Assembly: GCF_027595985.1 (NCBI RefSeq)
Contig: NC_073307.1
Span: 47,842,509-47,906,508 of the forward strand
Length of the DNA stretch: 64,000 nt
Reading direction: 5' to 3'
Origin: Sorex araneus
Lineage: Eukaryota > Chordata > Mammalia > Eulipotyphla > Soricidae
Positions 1 through 12,000 of this stretch are shown here, in pieces. Below the pieces are notes generated by a model, which saw nothing but the letters and a program-made list of their open reading frames with translations, was not told the origin of the DNA and searched no databases. Each line of letters starts with the position of its first letter. The stretch's first letter is position 1. Both the position numbers and the translations under genes were made by a program.

Positions 1-3000
1 CCGAGGCGCCCCGGGAGCGACGCCTGCCAAGGGGACGCCGGGAAAAGGAGTCGTGTCGGCAGCCCCTGGGAAGGCCGCGTCCGCCACCCCCCGGGCCCAG
101 CCCGGGAGGCCACAGGAGGACTCAGAGACCAGCAGCAGCGAGGAGTCGGACAGCGAGGAGGAGGCTCCGGCCACCACGACCCCAGCTCAGGTGAACCCCG
201 CTGCCCCAGGCAGGCATCGGGTCTGCTCACAGCCCGGCCCCCGTGGGCCCCCTCACAGCCGTGCCCGGGGATCTCCCCACCCCACAGGGCCCCCTGGGAA
301 GGGAGCCCACGCTGCCACCCCCAGGGCTCCCTCCCTGACTACTTCTCTCATTCCAGGCAAAGCCCTCAGGGAAGCCCACCCAGGTCAGAGCTGCCTCAGC
401 CCTCACCACGCCGTCTCCTCGGAAAGGGGCCCCTCCTGTACCCACAAGCAGGGCGGGGCCTGCAGCCAGCCAGTCCCGGGAGGAGGAGGAGGAAGAGGAG
501 GACAGCAGCGGGGAGGAGCCTCCCCACAGGCCGGCTTCGGCCAGAGCAGCCCCGGCCCAGGTGAGGCGCGGGTGGTGCGGGCGTGGTGGCCCTGGGCCCT
601 ACTCCCTGCCGGTCCCCATGCCCGGGCTCCTTATTTCCTCCCAGGCCAAGTCCTTGGGGAAGAGTCCCCAGAGCAAAGCAGCCCCAGCCCGGGGCCCCAG
701 CATGGGCCCCCCAGGGAAGGGAGCTGCCCCCTCCACCTCGGCAGCCCCGGCCGGGACACGCCAGGACGTCTCCGAGAGCAGCAGCAGCAGCAGCAGCAGT
801 GACGAGTCGGACAGTGATGAGGAGGCGCCCCCCTCCGGGCCCCCAGCCCAGGTGAGCCCCTGGGCCGTGGCCTTCCGGGGCTCTGTCCTGACCCCATGTG
901 TCCTGACACAGGGCAAGTCCTTGGTGACAACCCCTCTGGTCCGATTTGCCCAGTGCCCCACCAAGGGGCCCCCGCAGACTCTGGAACGGCGGCCGCTGCC
1001 CGCCGCCAGCCCACGCGAGGCCTTGTGCCTGGCCCCGAGGGGGGCTGTGGGGTACCACTCCCAGGACCCTCCTCCAGCTTCTGGCTGTGTCCCCTTCAGG
1101 TGAAAGCAGCTCTGAAGACACCTCTGACCCAGGTGTCTCCGAGGAAGGGCACCCCCGTTCCCCCTGTGCCCGCCAAGGCCACCACTGCACGGGCAGGCAC
1201 ACTGGCCTCTCCTGCTCTGGCCAGGGTCCCCCAGAAGCCAGAGGACTCTTCAAGCAGCGAGGAGTCCGAGAGCGAAGAGGAGATGGCGGCGGCCGTGGGC
1301 CAGGTGAGACCAAGGAACGGCTCTTGGGGTGCGGGCAGGGCCTCCCTGGGCTCTCGCTACAGACACGTGTCTCCTCCTGGCCTTTCCAGCCACAAGCTCT
1401 GAGGAAAAGCCTCCCTGTGAGAGCTGCCTTGACGCCCACCAAGGCGCCCTCGGGACAGGGGACCACCTCCACACTTCCTCAGAAGGCCGGGCCTGTGGCG
1501 GCCCCGACCAGAGTGGAGGTGCCCGAAGACTCGACGAGCAGTGAGGACTCGGACAGTGACGAGGCCGTCAGGACTCCAGCCCAGGTGAGGGCTCTGCCCA
1601 CTGCCCCACTGATGCTGGGGGGCGGGGGGCAGGGGGCGGGCTCTCACCCCCAGATCTACAGAAGTCTTCGGGGCGCCTCTGCTCAGCCTCCCTCCACACG
1701 CAGGCTCTTCTCGGCACACTCTCGGGGGCATCCTGAGGTGACCTGTGCGGCCCACGAGCTCTGCTCTCCCTCATTGTCGGGTGTTCTGGAGGCCCCCTGC
1801 AGGCCGACTGCAGACCGTGGAAGGTCTAGAGAGTGTGTGGAGGGGGGGAAGGGGTGGGCTAGGTGAAGCTTTGCAGGCAGAGGAGCCGGCCTGCGGCAGG
1901 GTGAGGGGTGGTGTGGGTGTGGCTCAGGTAGCATCCCGGGGGCATTCTTACAAGTGACAGAAGCCAGGCGCTGGAGAGAGCGCTCGCCCAGCATACAGCC
2001 TGATCCCACCCCTGGCTTCCCCCAGTGCTCCCCTGAGCCCACCAAGACTGATCCCAGAGCACAGCGCCAGGAGTAAGGCCTGAGCAGCTGGGCGTGGCCC
2101 AGAAACAAAAAGGTGCTAAGCCCAGGGGCCTGTGCACTGGCTGTGAACTGGAATCCTCTGGAAGGCCTCACCTGTTGCACAGCAAGCTCCCCACCCTCAC
2201 CCTGCCAGGTATCAGCCCTCCCGCCTGAGGGAAGCTGCACCCTGCTCTCACCCACCCACTGTTTATTATTTTTATTTTTCAATTACCACCCAGAGATTAG
2301 TCATTCCTCTCACCCGTCTCAATGCTCACATTTCTTTTCATGTTTTGTTTTGTTTTGGGGCCACAGCCTGTGGTTCCCCGGGATCACTCCTGGCCCTGTG
2401 CTCTGGGATCACTCCCGGAGGGGCTCAGGGGCTGTACGGGGTGCTGGGTGTTGACCCAGGGCCAGCCGTGAGCTGGGCAGACGCCCTCCCCCAGCACCGG
2501 CTCTCCGGCCCCAGCACCCCTTCCTGCAGATTGCTCCCCTCTTCTTGCTGTCTGTGATGCCGGTGGTGGGTTTGGTCTCGTTCTGGACTGGCTCCTCGCA
2601 AGCCGCACCCGCCCCTCAGCACTGCGCCCGAGCCTGCGGGCACCGTGAGCTTCCTGCGAGGCGAGGCCGGCCCTTCGAGGAGCTGTTTGGTGAATCTCAG
2701 CTCGGCCCTGCAGGGCCAGAGAGGGAGCACAGCAGGTCAGCACTTGCCTCGCATGCAGCTGGCCCATGTGGTCTCCTGAGCACTGCCAGGAGTAATAGCT
2801 GAGTGCAGAGCCCGGAGTAGCCTCTGACCATAACCAGTTGTAACCCAAAGAACAACCTTACTCAGTCCCCCACAGTGCACTCTGGGTCCATCGTTTCTCT
2901 CAACGTGAAAAGTAAAGCCACATTTCTCTGTAGGGACCCGAGACCTTAGATCCCTGCCAGAGACAGTGCCCCGATGGAGGGGTCTGAGGCTGAGACGGGG

Positions 3001-6000
3001 GCGGTAATAGTCGTGTGGTGACCGGCTCTTTCCTTGCCTTCATCGGAGGGAATGGGTAACGCCCATAGCTTTGCTGAGACACGGGACTAGGTGAGGGGTA
3101 CCATGTCCTCTCACTCAGAATAAAATGTGCTCAGCCTGGCCAGAGTCTCTAACCACACAGATACCCACCCAGCTCAAAGGAAAGCATCCGTTTGGGATTT
3201 GAGATCCCAGAGCAAAGATTATGGGGAGAGGGGGAGTCACATCACACCGTGCTCATGGGGCTACTCCTGGCATAGTGCTCAAGGGTCATTCCTGGCCCTG
3301 CTGTGGGACTCTATGGTTGATGGCACGGAATCAAACCCAGGCCTGATATGCAAATTCTGTGTCATCTCTTTGAGCCATCTCTACCTGCCCTTTATTTATT
3401 TATGGTTTGGGTTCTGGGCTACAGCCAATGGTGCTCAGGCCTTGCTCATGGTTTTGTGCTCAGGGATCCTGGAAGTGCTCCATAGATGGAATGTGTGGTC
3501 ATTCCTGTGCAGTGCTGCCCAATCCTGGTACTGCCTTACAGCCCTTGAGACCTTTTTTTTTTTTTCTTGCTTTTTGGGTCACACCCGGCAATGCACAGGG
3601 GTTACTCCTAGTTCACTCAGGAATTACTCCTGAAGGTGCTCAGGGGACCATATGGGATATAGGGAATTGAACCCGGGTCGGCCACATGCAAGGCAAACAC
3701 CCTGCTGTGCTCACTCCAGCCCCCCTTAAGACAAATTTAAAGAGCGTCAAAGACTTAAGCATCAAAGATGTTTCTGGAAGACCATGTTCCAGAGAAGCAG
3801 AAGCAGCTGATCGAGGGTTCAAATGCCCGTGGCTGGAAGGGTGCGCAACGCTCAGTATTCGAACAACTGGAAAACTGATGGGGCGGCTCCTGCATCTGAC
3901 CACTGGTTGCATGTTGAACTTACATCCTGTGATTTTTATCATATCTGCCTACCAGTCAGAGTAGCTTAGGATTTTCTAGATAAATACCAGGTTACCAGTA
4001 AACTCAGCCTTTTCCCCTCTCTATTCAGAGTAACATTGTTTCCTTGCCTGTTTGCAATAGTGTTGCCTGGCGGTGGAGAGGGGAACATCCTTGCAGTGTT
4101 TCTGGCATCTGATGTTGTAGGGGCAAAGTGTGTGTCCTTTGGGTGAATTGTGATGTCAGCCACTCGTGTTCCGGGTGGACAGAACTGCCTTCTAGATTGT
4201 TGAGAGTTCTGAGCAAGAACGGGAGTTGGAGTTTGGGTTTGGGTTTGGGTGGGCCACACCTCACTGTGCTCAGGCTGCTGCTGGCTCCCGGTCAGGGACC
4301 ATTCTCCAAGCAGTGCCGGGGGACGAGCTGGACCCAGCCACACCGCCACGCAGGAACTGTTCACCCCGGTACTGTCTCTCCAGCCGAGAAGGTAGATTGT
4401 CAGTAGATGCTTTTTCTCTGTGAAACTGATCTGTGTTTTTTTACCCTTTTTGTTCTATTAATGTTCGTATATTTGTTTTTAGGATAAATTCCACTTAGTT
4501 GTGGTGGATACTCCTTTCTGTTGCTGGGTTTAGTTTGCTCTCTGAGTAAGGATATGTATGTCTTCTTTATTTGTGAGAAATTGGTCTGTAGTTTCCCTCT
4601 GGTGTCTGTTTCACCAGGTGTCAGGCTGTCAGCAGCTTTATAAGATGAGCTGAGAATGGCTGGAGCGATAGCACAGTAGGTAGGGTGTTCACCTTGCACA
4701 CGGCCTACCCGGGTTCGATCTCCGGCATCCCATATGGTCCCCCAAGCACCACCAGGAGTAATTCCTGAGTGCAGAGCCAGGAGTAACCCCTGAGCATCGC
4801 TGGGTGTGACCCAAAAAGAAAAAAAAAATAAGAGAGCTGAGTTGTTTTTGCTCCTCTTTTTTCTGAAAGAGTTTGTGTTGCTGATATTTTTGTTTGTTTG
4901 TTTGTTTGTTTGTTTGGGAGCCACACCCAGTAATGCTCAGTGCTTACTCCTGACTCTGCTTAGGGATCACTCCTGGCTGGACTCGAGACCCTTTGTGGAT
5001 CAAACCTAGGTTGGCCATGTACAAGGCCAGCACCCTGCCCTCTGTAGCCCTCTGTACTATCGCTCCAGACCCAGTATTATTTATTCACTGTATCACTGTC
5101 ATCCAGTTGTTCGTCATACTCAAGTAGCCACCTGTAACATCTCTATTACACTCAGCCCTGAGATTTTAGCAGCCTCTCCTTACTCGTCTTTCCCAACGAT
5201 TGGAGGCTCTTTCAGGGTCGGGAATGAGACCTGTCATTACAGTTTTTGGCATATCGAATACAGGTAGCTTGCCAGGCTCTGCCGTGCAGGTGGGATACTC
5301 TCGGTAGCTTGCCAGGCTCTCCGAGAGGTATGTACATATCTGTTACTGTATTTGGGATATGGATACGACACGGGGAGCTTGCCAGGCTCTCCCAAGGGGG
5401 CAATAGACTCTTGGTAGCTTGTCAAGATCTTTCCAGGAGTTTGGTTTTATAAGTCTCTGGATGTTGGCCATTGATGGGATTATGGGGGTGGGGGGTCAGT
5501 TTCTGGGTGTTACTGCCTAGCTACTGGAAAATGGGGGATCTGGGTGGAAGAGGCCCAGTCCCAATCCAAGCAGCATTGGAGATCTTGGCACTGGGTCCCA
5601 CACACCTAGGTTCCTCCACTGGCTGCCCCATGTGTGAGGCTCATCCAAATAAGTGGAGAGTGGCCCTGAGCATGACCATGACTAGATTATTATTTTTTAT
5701 TTATTTATTTATTTATTTGCTTTTTGGGTCACACTTGGCTATGCACTCAGGAATTTCTCCTGGCAGTGGTCAGGGGAGACCATATGGGATGCTGGGAATC
5801 GAACCCGGGTCGCCGTGTGCAAGGCAAATACCCTACCCACTGTACTATCGCTCCAGCCCCTATTTATTATTTGTTTATTTATTAACAGAACTCAAAGCAT
5901 GCGGACATCTGTACCTGAAATTTTTTTATGTGGGAAAAGATATTTGAGTACTAAATTTCTTTTCTTAATACAGGGCTATTCAGGGTTTGTTTGGTTTTTT

Positions 6001-9000
6001 TTTTTTTTAGTTCATTTATATTTTGCATCATTTGATAATTCTTTGTATAATCACAATTTGTGCTGAGAAACTTGGCCGATTTTTTTTAATCACATTTGTT
6101 GGCATTCTCTTTTTCCGCTTCATCCTTTCAATTTCTGTAGGTCTGTAGTAGTGGTTAACTTAAGAATTTCCTAGTTTATTTGTATCTTTTCTGATTTTTG
6201 GCCATATAGTTAAAGATCTATAAATTTTATTGCTCTTTCCCAGAAATAACTCCCAGTTTTATTGATATTTTTCTCTCTCATCTGTTTCTCTTTCATTTAT
6301 TTCCACTGTGATCTTTATTATTCTTTCCTCTACTTTGAATTTGATTTGCTCTTCTTTTTTTAGTTTCTGTAGGAGGAATCTTGAATCTTTAATTTTTTTA
6401 TTTAAGCATCAGAATGTACGCGTATAATACTAAGTGAAAGTATTTTATGAACCTCATGTAATAACCTCATCCCATGAATTTTGAAACGTTATGTTTTCAT
6501 TTTTCGTTGAACCATGGAATATTTTTTTTTTTTATTGAATCACCAAGTGGAGGGTTACAAAGTTCTCAGGATTATGTCAGTTATACAATATTCGAACACC
6601 CTTCCCTTCACCAGTGCCCATCTTCCATCACCAACCCCCCCAGTATATCTGCCGCCCCCTCCCACCTCCCTAGTCCCCACCCTTGTGCGTGATAAGTTTC
6701 ACTTCATTTACGCTTATCTCGATTACATTCCATGTTTCAACACACAACTCACTACCGTTGCTGGGGTTTCCCCCCAAAAAGAAAAAGACAGTCCTATTGC
6801 CAATGAGGCATTTGATAGTTCTCCATTGCTAAGAATATAGAGATATTAAGTCCTGCTGTTTGTTACATAACTTTTCTTTTTCCCCCTTGCCCCGCGCCAC
6901 CGAGTTCACGCCTGTTTAGTAATCGCCACGCTGTCTGACAAAGGGAAAAAAACCGAAGAGGATGATTAAAACCATGGAATATTTTAAAACAAGCTTATCT
7001 CCAAATATCTGAGATGGTTTGATACAGCATTTTCCAACCGTTTTATACTAGTGGGTTTCGGGGGTTTGCTTTGGGGTCCATACCCAGCAGTACTCGGGCT
7101 TACTCTTGGCTCTGAGGCCAGGGGTGACCCTGGTTGGGCTCACGGGACCGTATGCAGTGTCGGGGGCTGAGCCCAGTCAGCCACGTGCAAGGCAAGCACC
7201 TTTCCTCCTGCACTGTCTCCCCAGTCACTGGACAGTGGTTTGCAGCACTTCTGCCAGTGATTGAAGACCACTGATTTTGTTTCTGCTGTTGGCTCCTGAC
7301 TTAGTTGTGCTCTGGTGGAAACTGTATTTTGTATGGCTTCATACCTTTGACATTGTGACACTTCCTCTGCCAACATAGACTTGGCATTTTTCATTTGTAT
7401 CTTTTGTTCTGCTTCTTTGGGCATACCCTGCAGTGCTCAGGGCATGCTCCTGGCAGGCCTTGGGGGACTCTATGTCGTGCTGGGGATTGAACCCGGGTCA
7501 GCCACGTGCAAGGCACGCCCCCTCTGTTCTCTCTCTCTCGCCCCTAGTTTGTTTACCGTGTGCAGAGATGTACTGTGGGTGCCCTGGGTGCTGTCTGAGC
7601 ACCCGGCCTTTGGTGCGGTGCGTAGCTGCAGGCGCTGCTCTGTGCTTGTGTGGCCTCAGTGGCAGCCTCGCTCCGTCTCCTCCTCTCTCTCGCGCTCTCA
7701 CCTTCCTTAGTCGGCCGGTGCTGCCAGGCTTTGCCAGTCACTTTGCCGGTTCCTGTGTGCCTGGTAAGGTTAGGGGACGTGCAGAAGGCCTCCAGAGGTG
7801 GCCCGGTCTTGGTCTGCCCCCATCTGCCGTACTTGGCCCCCACTGCGTCGGGCCTCGCTTGCTTCTTAGTGGCCATGGAGCAGGAGCCCACATGGGGCTG
7901 CATAACGTCTTTGTGATTTATTATCCGTAAATGTTTGCTCTGTATACCCGTTTTTCATACTTACATACACACAGTCATGGACGTAAAAATTTCTTGGGTA
8001 AAAAAGGAGGCCACAAGGGGCCAGAGTGATAGTACAGCGGGTAGGGCACTTGTGTTGCACGGGAGCAACCGGGTTCAATCCTCGGCGTCCCATATGGTCC
8101 ACCATACATTGCCAGGAGTGATTCCCGAGTGCAGAGCCAAGAATAACCCCTGAGCATCACCGAGTGTGACCCAAAAAGCCAAGAAAGAGGTCACAAATGG
8201 AAAAAGTCTCAGAAACTCTGTTATAACCCAAGAAGGCTGCTTGAGCTCCAGGTGTCACCTCAGCCTTCCCGTGAGCAAAGGGAGAAGACACGTGTTTCAT
8301 GTGTCAGAGCGTCCAACGTCCATTTAGGTTGAGTCGATGAAATGTGATGTACAGCCACCTGGTTGACAGGCATCAGTGCATCTCTAGGCTGTGTTAGACG
8401 GAACACTCGGTCCCTGTTTCGTCTTCACAGGACCCGTCTGCCTGGGCCTCTCTCCCCTTCCCCTGCCCGGGGAGTGCGTGGAGGGGGTCTGACTTGAGAC
8501 CTGCTCTCTCTCAGAGCTGCTCTGCTGTGCCCCTCTCAGCCCTCCCGTCCTTGCCACCCTTTCCTCTCCAGGTGCCAGCGAAGACCCTGCAGACTAAACC
8601 CACCCCCACCCCGGCTTCTCCCAGAGCAGCTCTGCCTAAAGGGGCAGCCGCTTCCGGAAAAGTGGCCCCTGCAGCTGCTGCAGCCAAGCAGGGGTCCCCG
8701 GCTAAGGCAAGTGGGACGGAAGCTACGGGCTGGCCTGGGAGGAAGCGCCCCCAGTGCCCCCCACCCGCCCGGGCAAGGCAGGAGCGGCTGCCGGGCGCTT
8801 CACCTCCCTGCTTGCCTCGCAGGCCAAGCTCCCCGCCAGATCCCCAGCTGTGGGCAAAGGGGCGGCCGGGGCAGCACAGGCCCGGTCAGCGCCCACTGGA
8901 GCCGAGGAGGACTCGGACAGCAGTGAGGAGGACTCGGACAGCAGCGAGGGGGCGCCGCCTGCTCAGGTGAGGCCCGGGGCCGAGGCAGAGGGCGCGTGCT

Positions 9001-12000
9001 GTCCTCCCTGCCTCTGGCCCTGAGGGTCTTTGTGTCTCCCCAGGCCAAGGCCCCAGGGCTGAACTCCCAGGTCCGAGCTGCCCCCAGCCCCGCCAAGGGT
9101 TCTCCCAGGAAAGGGGCCCGCCCCGCCCCTCCGGGGACGCCAGGCCCCACAGCCCCCTCTGCGGGGAGGCGCCAGGACGCCGAGTGCAGCAGCAGCAGCA
9201 GCAGCAGCACAGAGTCGGACAGCGAGGAGGACGCGCCGGCGCCAGGGAGTACCACGCGGGTGAGCCTCCCAGGGCACTGCCAGGGGCCAGGCAGGGAAGG
9301 AGGAGGAGGTCAGACACCTGATGTCCAGACAGCTCGGGAGGGCCAGGGAGGTCACCAGATCCAGAGGTGTCAGTTCTCAGAGGTGTGGCCTTGGGCGGCC
9401 TGGGGACGCCGGAGGGCATCTGCTCCCCCCTCCCCACCCCCGGGTCCTTAGCCACAGCCCTGCCCCTGCAGGGAGAGCCCACCAGCTCGGGCGGCCCTGG
9501 GCGTGCGGGCATGTGCCCGCAGAGAGCAGGCGGCCGCTCGCCTGCTCCTGCGGAAGTCGGGGTGGCAGTGCTCACGCCCGGCTCTCAGGAGCAGCCCCTC
9601 GGGAGTGGCTGGGGCAGTGGCAGCTTGGCTAAGGCCCTGCCCTTCTGGGGGGTCTTGTGGACACGCCTCTCCGGGTGGCCTGCTCTTTGGTGTCCTGCGG
9701 GAGCCTCCAGCCCCCTCTCATCTCCTAGTTTCTTTTGGGGGCCACCCCAGGCAGCACCCCAGGCTCAGGAGTTCCTGCACGGTGCCGGGTCAAACTGAGG
9801 TCATGTGAGGCGAGAAGAGCCTTAGCCCTGAATGCTCCAGCCCCTCCTGTGATTTCTTCCCGAGTAAACTGTGACGCCAGTTCCTCGGCCTGGCCTCGGC
9901 TCTGGTGCCACGAGCAGCCCAGCCATCTGTCCTGCTGCTAGAGGAGGGTGACGGCCAGTTCTCTGTCCCCTGTGCGGCTCCCACCGCACCTTCATTCTTG
10001 CTTTGCTGGCAGCCCGGGAAACAGCTGCCGCCTGCTTTTTCTGTGTCAGCGCCAGCAGTGACCCGTGTCCTGCGCCCGTGTCCTGAGTTGCTGTCCCGTC
10101 ACCCCAGTGCTGGGCCTGAGCCCCCAGGATTTAGAGTCTCCTCCCTCGCAGCTGAGGGCGCCCCCAGCTGTGCCGGCCGGCAGCAGGGCGTCTGCCCTCA
10201 GCTAACCTTCCCCCCCCCCGCCTGCTTGCCCCCGCAGAAGGAGAGCAACTCCAAAGCCTCCGGAAGGAAGGCCCCGGCCGCCACGCCCCAGAAGAAGCCC
10301 GAGGGGTCCCTGGAGAGCAGTGAGGTAGGCCGGGCCTTCTGGCTGAGGGCCTCACAGGTCAGCGAGGGGCCTTCCCCAGGGGACAGCACTAGCCCACACG
10401 GCGGCCCTGCACTGAGCTGCAGTGCTGGGGGCAGAGCACGGGCAGGGCCCGGGCATCCGCCATCCCCCGGGGGCGCCCCGGCCCCGTGAGCTGGTGTAAC
10501 TTATCCGAACTGCATGGGCTGCTGGGACGTCAGGGAAGGGCCCATGTGGGGGCTGGGGCCCTTCTGGGCACCCTGGGCCCATCAGCGCTGCCCGGGGCTG
10601 CTGCACTGCCGAGTGAGCCCCGAGCCTGTCCACCAGAGAGCACTGCCCTTCTTCATCTTGCCCCAAGCTTCTGGAAGCTTCTTCCAGGCCCCTCAGAGAT
10701 GCTGGAAGCCTGCAGGCTCCAAACCTCATGCCAGCCGCCCCTCCCCCCAGCACAGGGGCGGCCCCTGCACCCCCATTCCTCATCCTCACCACAGCCCCGA
10801 GGGCGGCCCGTCCTACTGGTCCCATTTTAAGGAGGCAGGAACGAGGCCCCCTTGGCTGACGGCAGTGAGAGGATGGGAGTGTTGGACAGGGGTGTGGCCA
10901 GGCCACTGCCTCGACCCCGCCGTCCATTGGAGGCGGCCCGTGGGGTCCAAGCGTTCCGGGCTCTCGGCCTGGGGCCGCCTGCTCGTGGAGGAGCTAAACA
11001 GCTGGGAGGGAAGGGGCCGCCTCGCCCTACTGCGCGGGGGCGGACTAACACAATTAAAACGAACATCGTGCTTAAACTGAACCATCTAATTGGTACGTTA
11101 GTCCTGAAGGTTCTCGAGTCCCTGTTAAAAAAGAAAGGGGAGAGCAGTCACCAGTTTGTGCTTTTCCCCTGGAGGACTCGGGCAAGACGGCCGGGACGCG
11201 GGGAGCGGCAGCCTCCTCCGGTTCTGAGCAGGGGAGCTGGGCTCCGCGTCCCCAGCCCACTGATCACCGTGACTGTCCTCATTATGCGCTCTTCAGGCTT
11301 GCGATTGACAGTTTGGCTGTTCTCATCGTTAGCCCGTCAGTGGGGGAGGGCTGGGTGCCCGGCGCGGTGGAGGCGGAGGGAAGCCTCCTGGACCCTGGTC
11401 TCCGCACCGTGGGCATGGGCCCCCTCCCCCCTTGTTGCTCTCAGGGCGGGGGTGGGGTGGCCCAGGAGACGCACCCTGTCCCTCTAGAGAAAGGGACACT
11501 CCAGTGCTCCGATGAGTGAGGCCTCGTGCTTGCTCCTCAGAGCTCCAGGCTGACCCCAGCCTTCCCCCACAGCAGCCTCCCGGCCCCAGGGGGAGGGGCC
11601 TGGTTCGGGGTCCGCCCTGCGGAGCCCTTGCAAAGCGCTGACCCTTGGATCCGCCCGCTGAGCTGCCCCGCAGGTCGGGAGTGGCTGTGCTGGTGTCAGG
11701 CCTCCCCTGGGCGTCCCTGTGTCCCATCCGGTCCCTCTTGCCCAGCACCCCCAGGGAGACACTGCTGTCTGCTCCCCAGCCTTTGACCCTGTGTGCTAGG
11801 CTGCTAGAGGCCCTTGGGAGAAGCCCAGGCCGGGGTTACCAGGTGCCTTCCAACAGGTGGGGCCTGAGGTGCGCAGCAACCCGCCCGCCAGTGAGGTCCT
11901 GGCAGAGAGGACCACCTCTGGGCTCTCCCCCCGGACAGTGTGGCCCACCTCTGCACATCAGGGCCCAGCCTCAGGGGGTCCCTGTGCACTGCTCCCCCAC

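Noticed and set aside
396-1472. 358-codon minus-strand ORF over the TCOF1 exons
   Set aside because: Antisense shadow of GC-rich repeat exons; Pro/Gly/Arg-rich with no recognisable content.
5088-5437. CRISPR-like array (three spaced copies of GAGCCTGGCAAGCT)
   Set aside because: Spacing is irregular, the copies are part of a dispersed mammalian repeat also present at 53.7 kb, and the genome is eukaryotic.
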